Part shown: positions 34,013-34,274 of the stretch, piece after piece | How the letters are laid out: the number at the start of each line of letters is the position of its first letter | Position numbering within the stretch: position 1 is the stretch's first letter | Assembly: GCA_015501585.1 (NCBI GenBank) | Contig: JADNRY010000624.1 | Coordinates: 1 to 34,274, forward strand | DNA: 34,274 nucleotides | Source of the DNA: Rhodocollybia butyracea | Taxonomy: Eukaryota; Basidiomycota; Agaricomycetes; Agaricales; Omphalotaceae | Direction of reading: 5' to 3' | Notes under the pieces: model-generated | Seen by the model: the letters and a program-made list of their open reading frames with translations, nothing else | Databases searched by the model: none | What the model was told of the DNA's origin: nothing | Translations under genes and position numbers: made by a program

Positions 34013-34274
34013 GGGCCACTATACAGTAAGTATAGAGGGCCATAAGAGGCTATACCGACAATTTCCTCAGCAGGGTCTCGTAACTATGCATCTGTAAATT
34101 AATAAACCTTCCAATAAGAAAAATCCAGCATCATTCGATGAGAATGATATGAACGGCTATATAAGCTTTTTTTTTCATGTCAGCTCCGAGCTCGAGTCGC
34201 GCACCTTTGTATACAATTCGGGATGATTTTTCTACATACGAGATTCATTTATTGCTATGAGAGTAGCAGTGGAA
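34013..34274. other. Right-edge sequence, no gene
   Basis: A TATATAA motif at about 34158-34164 and a T-run follow. No coding signal reaches the edge. Confidence 0.4.

Overview
The window is nuclear DNA of a filamentous basidiomycete, most likely an agaricomycete (mushroom-forming fungus). The evidence is many short GT-AG introns of about 45-70 bp, a fungal-type kinase-like gene, three copies of a mushroom-type cysteine-rich single-pass membrane protein, a basidiomycete-style paired C2H2 zinc-finger factor, and fungal-type enolase, NOG2 and raptor genes. I cannot name the species.

Layout. 1-4900 is repeat-rich and nearly gene-free. It holds TGACTC-motif arrays (1-1060), a 621-bp non-autonomous hAT-like element with an 8-bp target duplication (2211-2831), and a 520-bp PIF/Harbinger (Tourist)-like element with a TAA duplication (3478-3997). 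4900-19300 is a locally duplicated block. Its recurring parts are the 5' end of a kinase-like gene, a decayed NAD-dependent epimerase, a cysteine-rich/mucin-like membrane protein, and an inverted SDR-type NAD(P) epimerase. The membrane protein occurs three times (6944-8093, 9897-11412, 16107-17558), the epimerase as three relics, the kinase once nearly whole (11886-13586) plus two 5' fragments, and the SDR once whole (17906-19293) plus several relics, all in the same orientation. 20140-34274 is a conserved housekeeping segment: C2H2 factor (-), raptor/KOG1 of TORC1 (-), NOG2 60S-assembly GTPase (+, head to head with raptor), enolase (+), and a weak candidate at the right edge.

A strong caution applies. 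Enolase, NOG2 and the N-terminal part of raptor are interrupted by many single-base insertions or deletions, nearly all in homopolymer runs, while the conserved protein continues in the next frame. Other stretches, such as the 1062-nt SDR coding sequence, are free of them. Decay of three core genes together is unlikely, so I read most of these as consensus-sequence errors concentrated in patches (especially 26.3-33 kb). Pseudogene calls elsewhere should be discounted accordingly, except where truncation, duplication or substitution is visible.

Functionally, raptor (nutrient/TORC1 signalling) and NOG2 (ribosome biogenesis) may share one very short divergent promoter. The duplicated block looks like a birth-and-death cluster of surface-protein and oxidoreductase genes. 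I found no CRISPR array, rRNA, tRNA or complete autonomous transposon, and nothing I can defend as a wholly new system.
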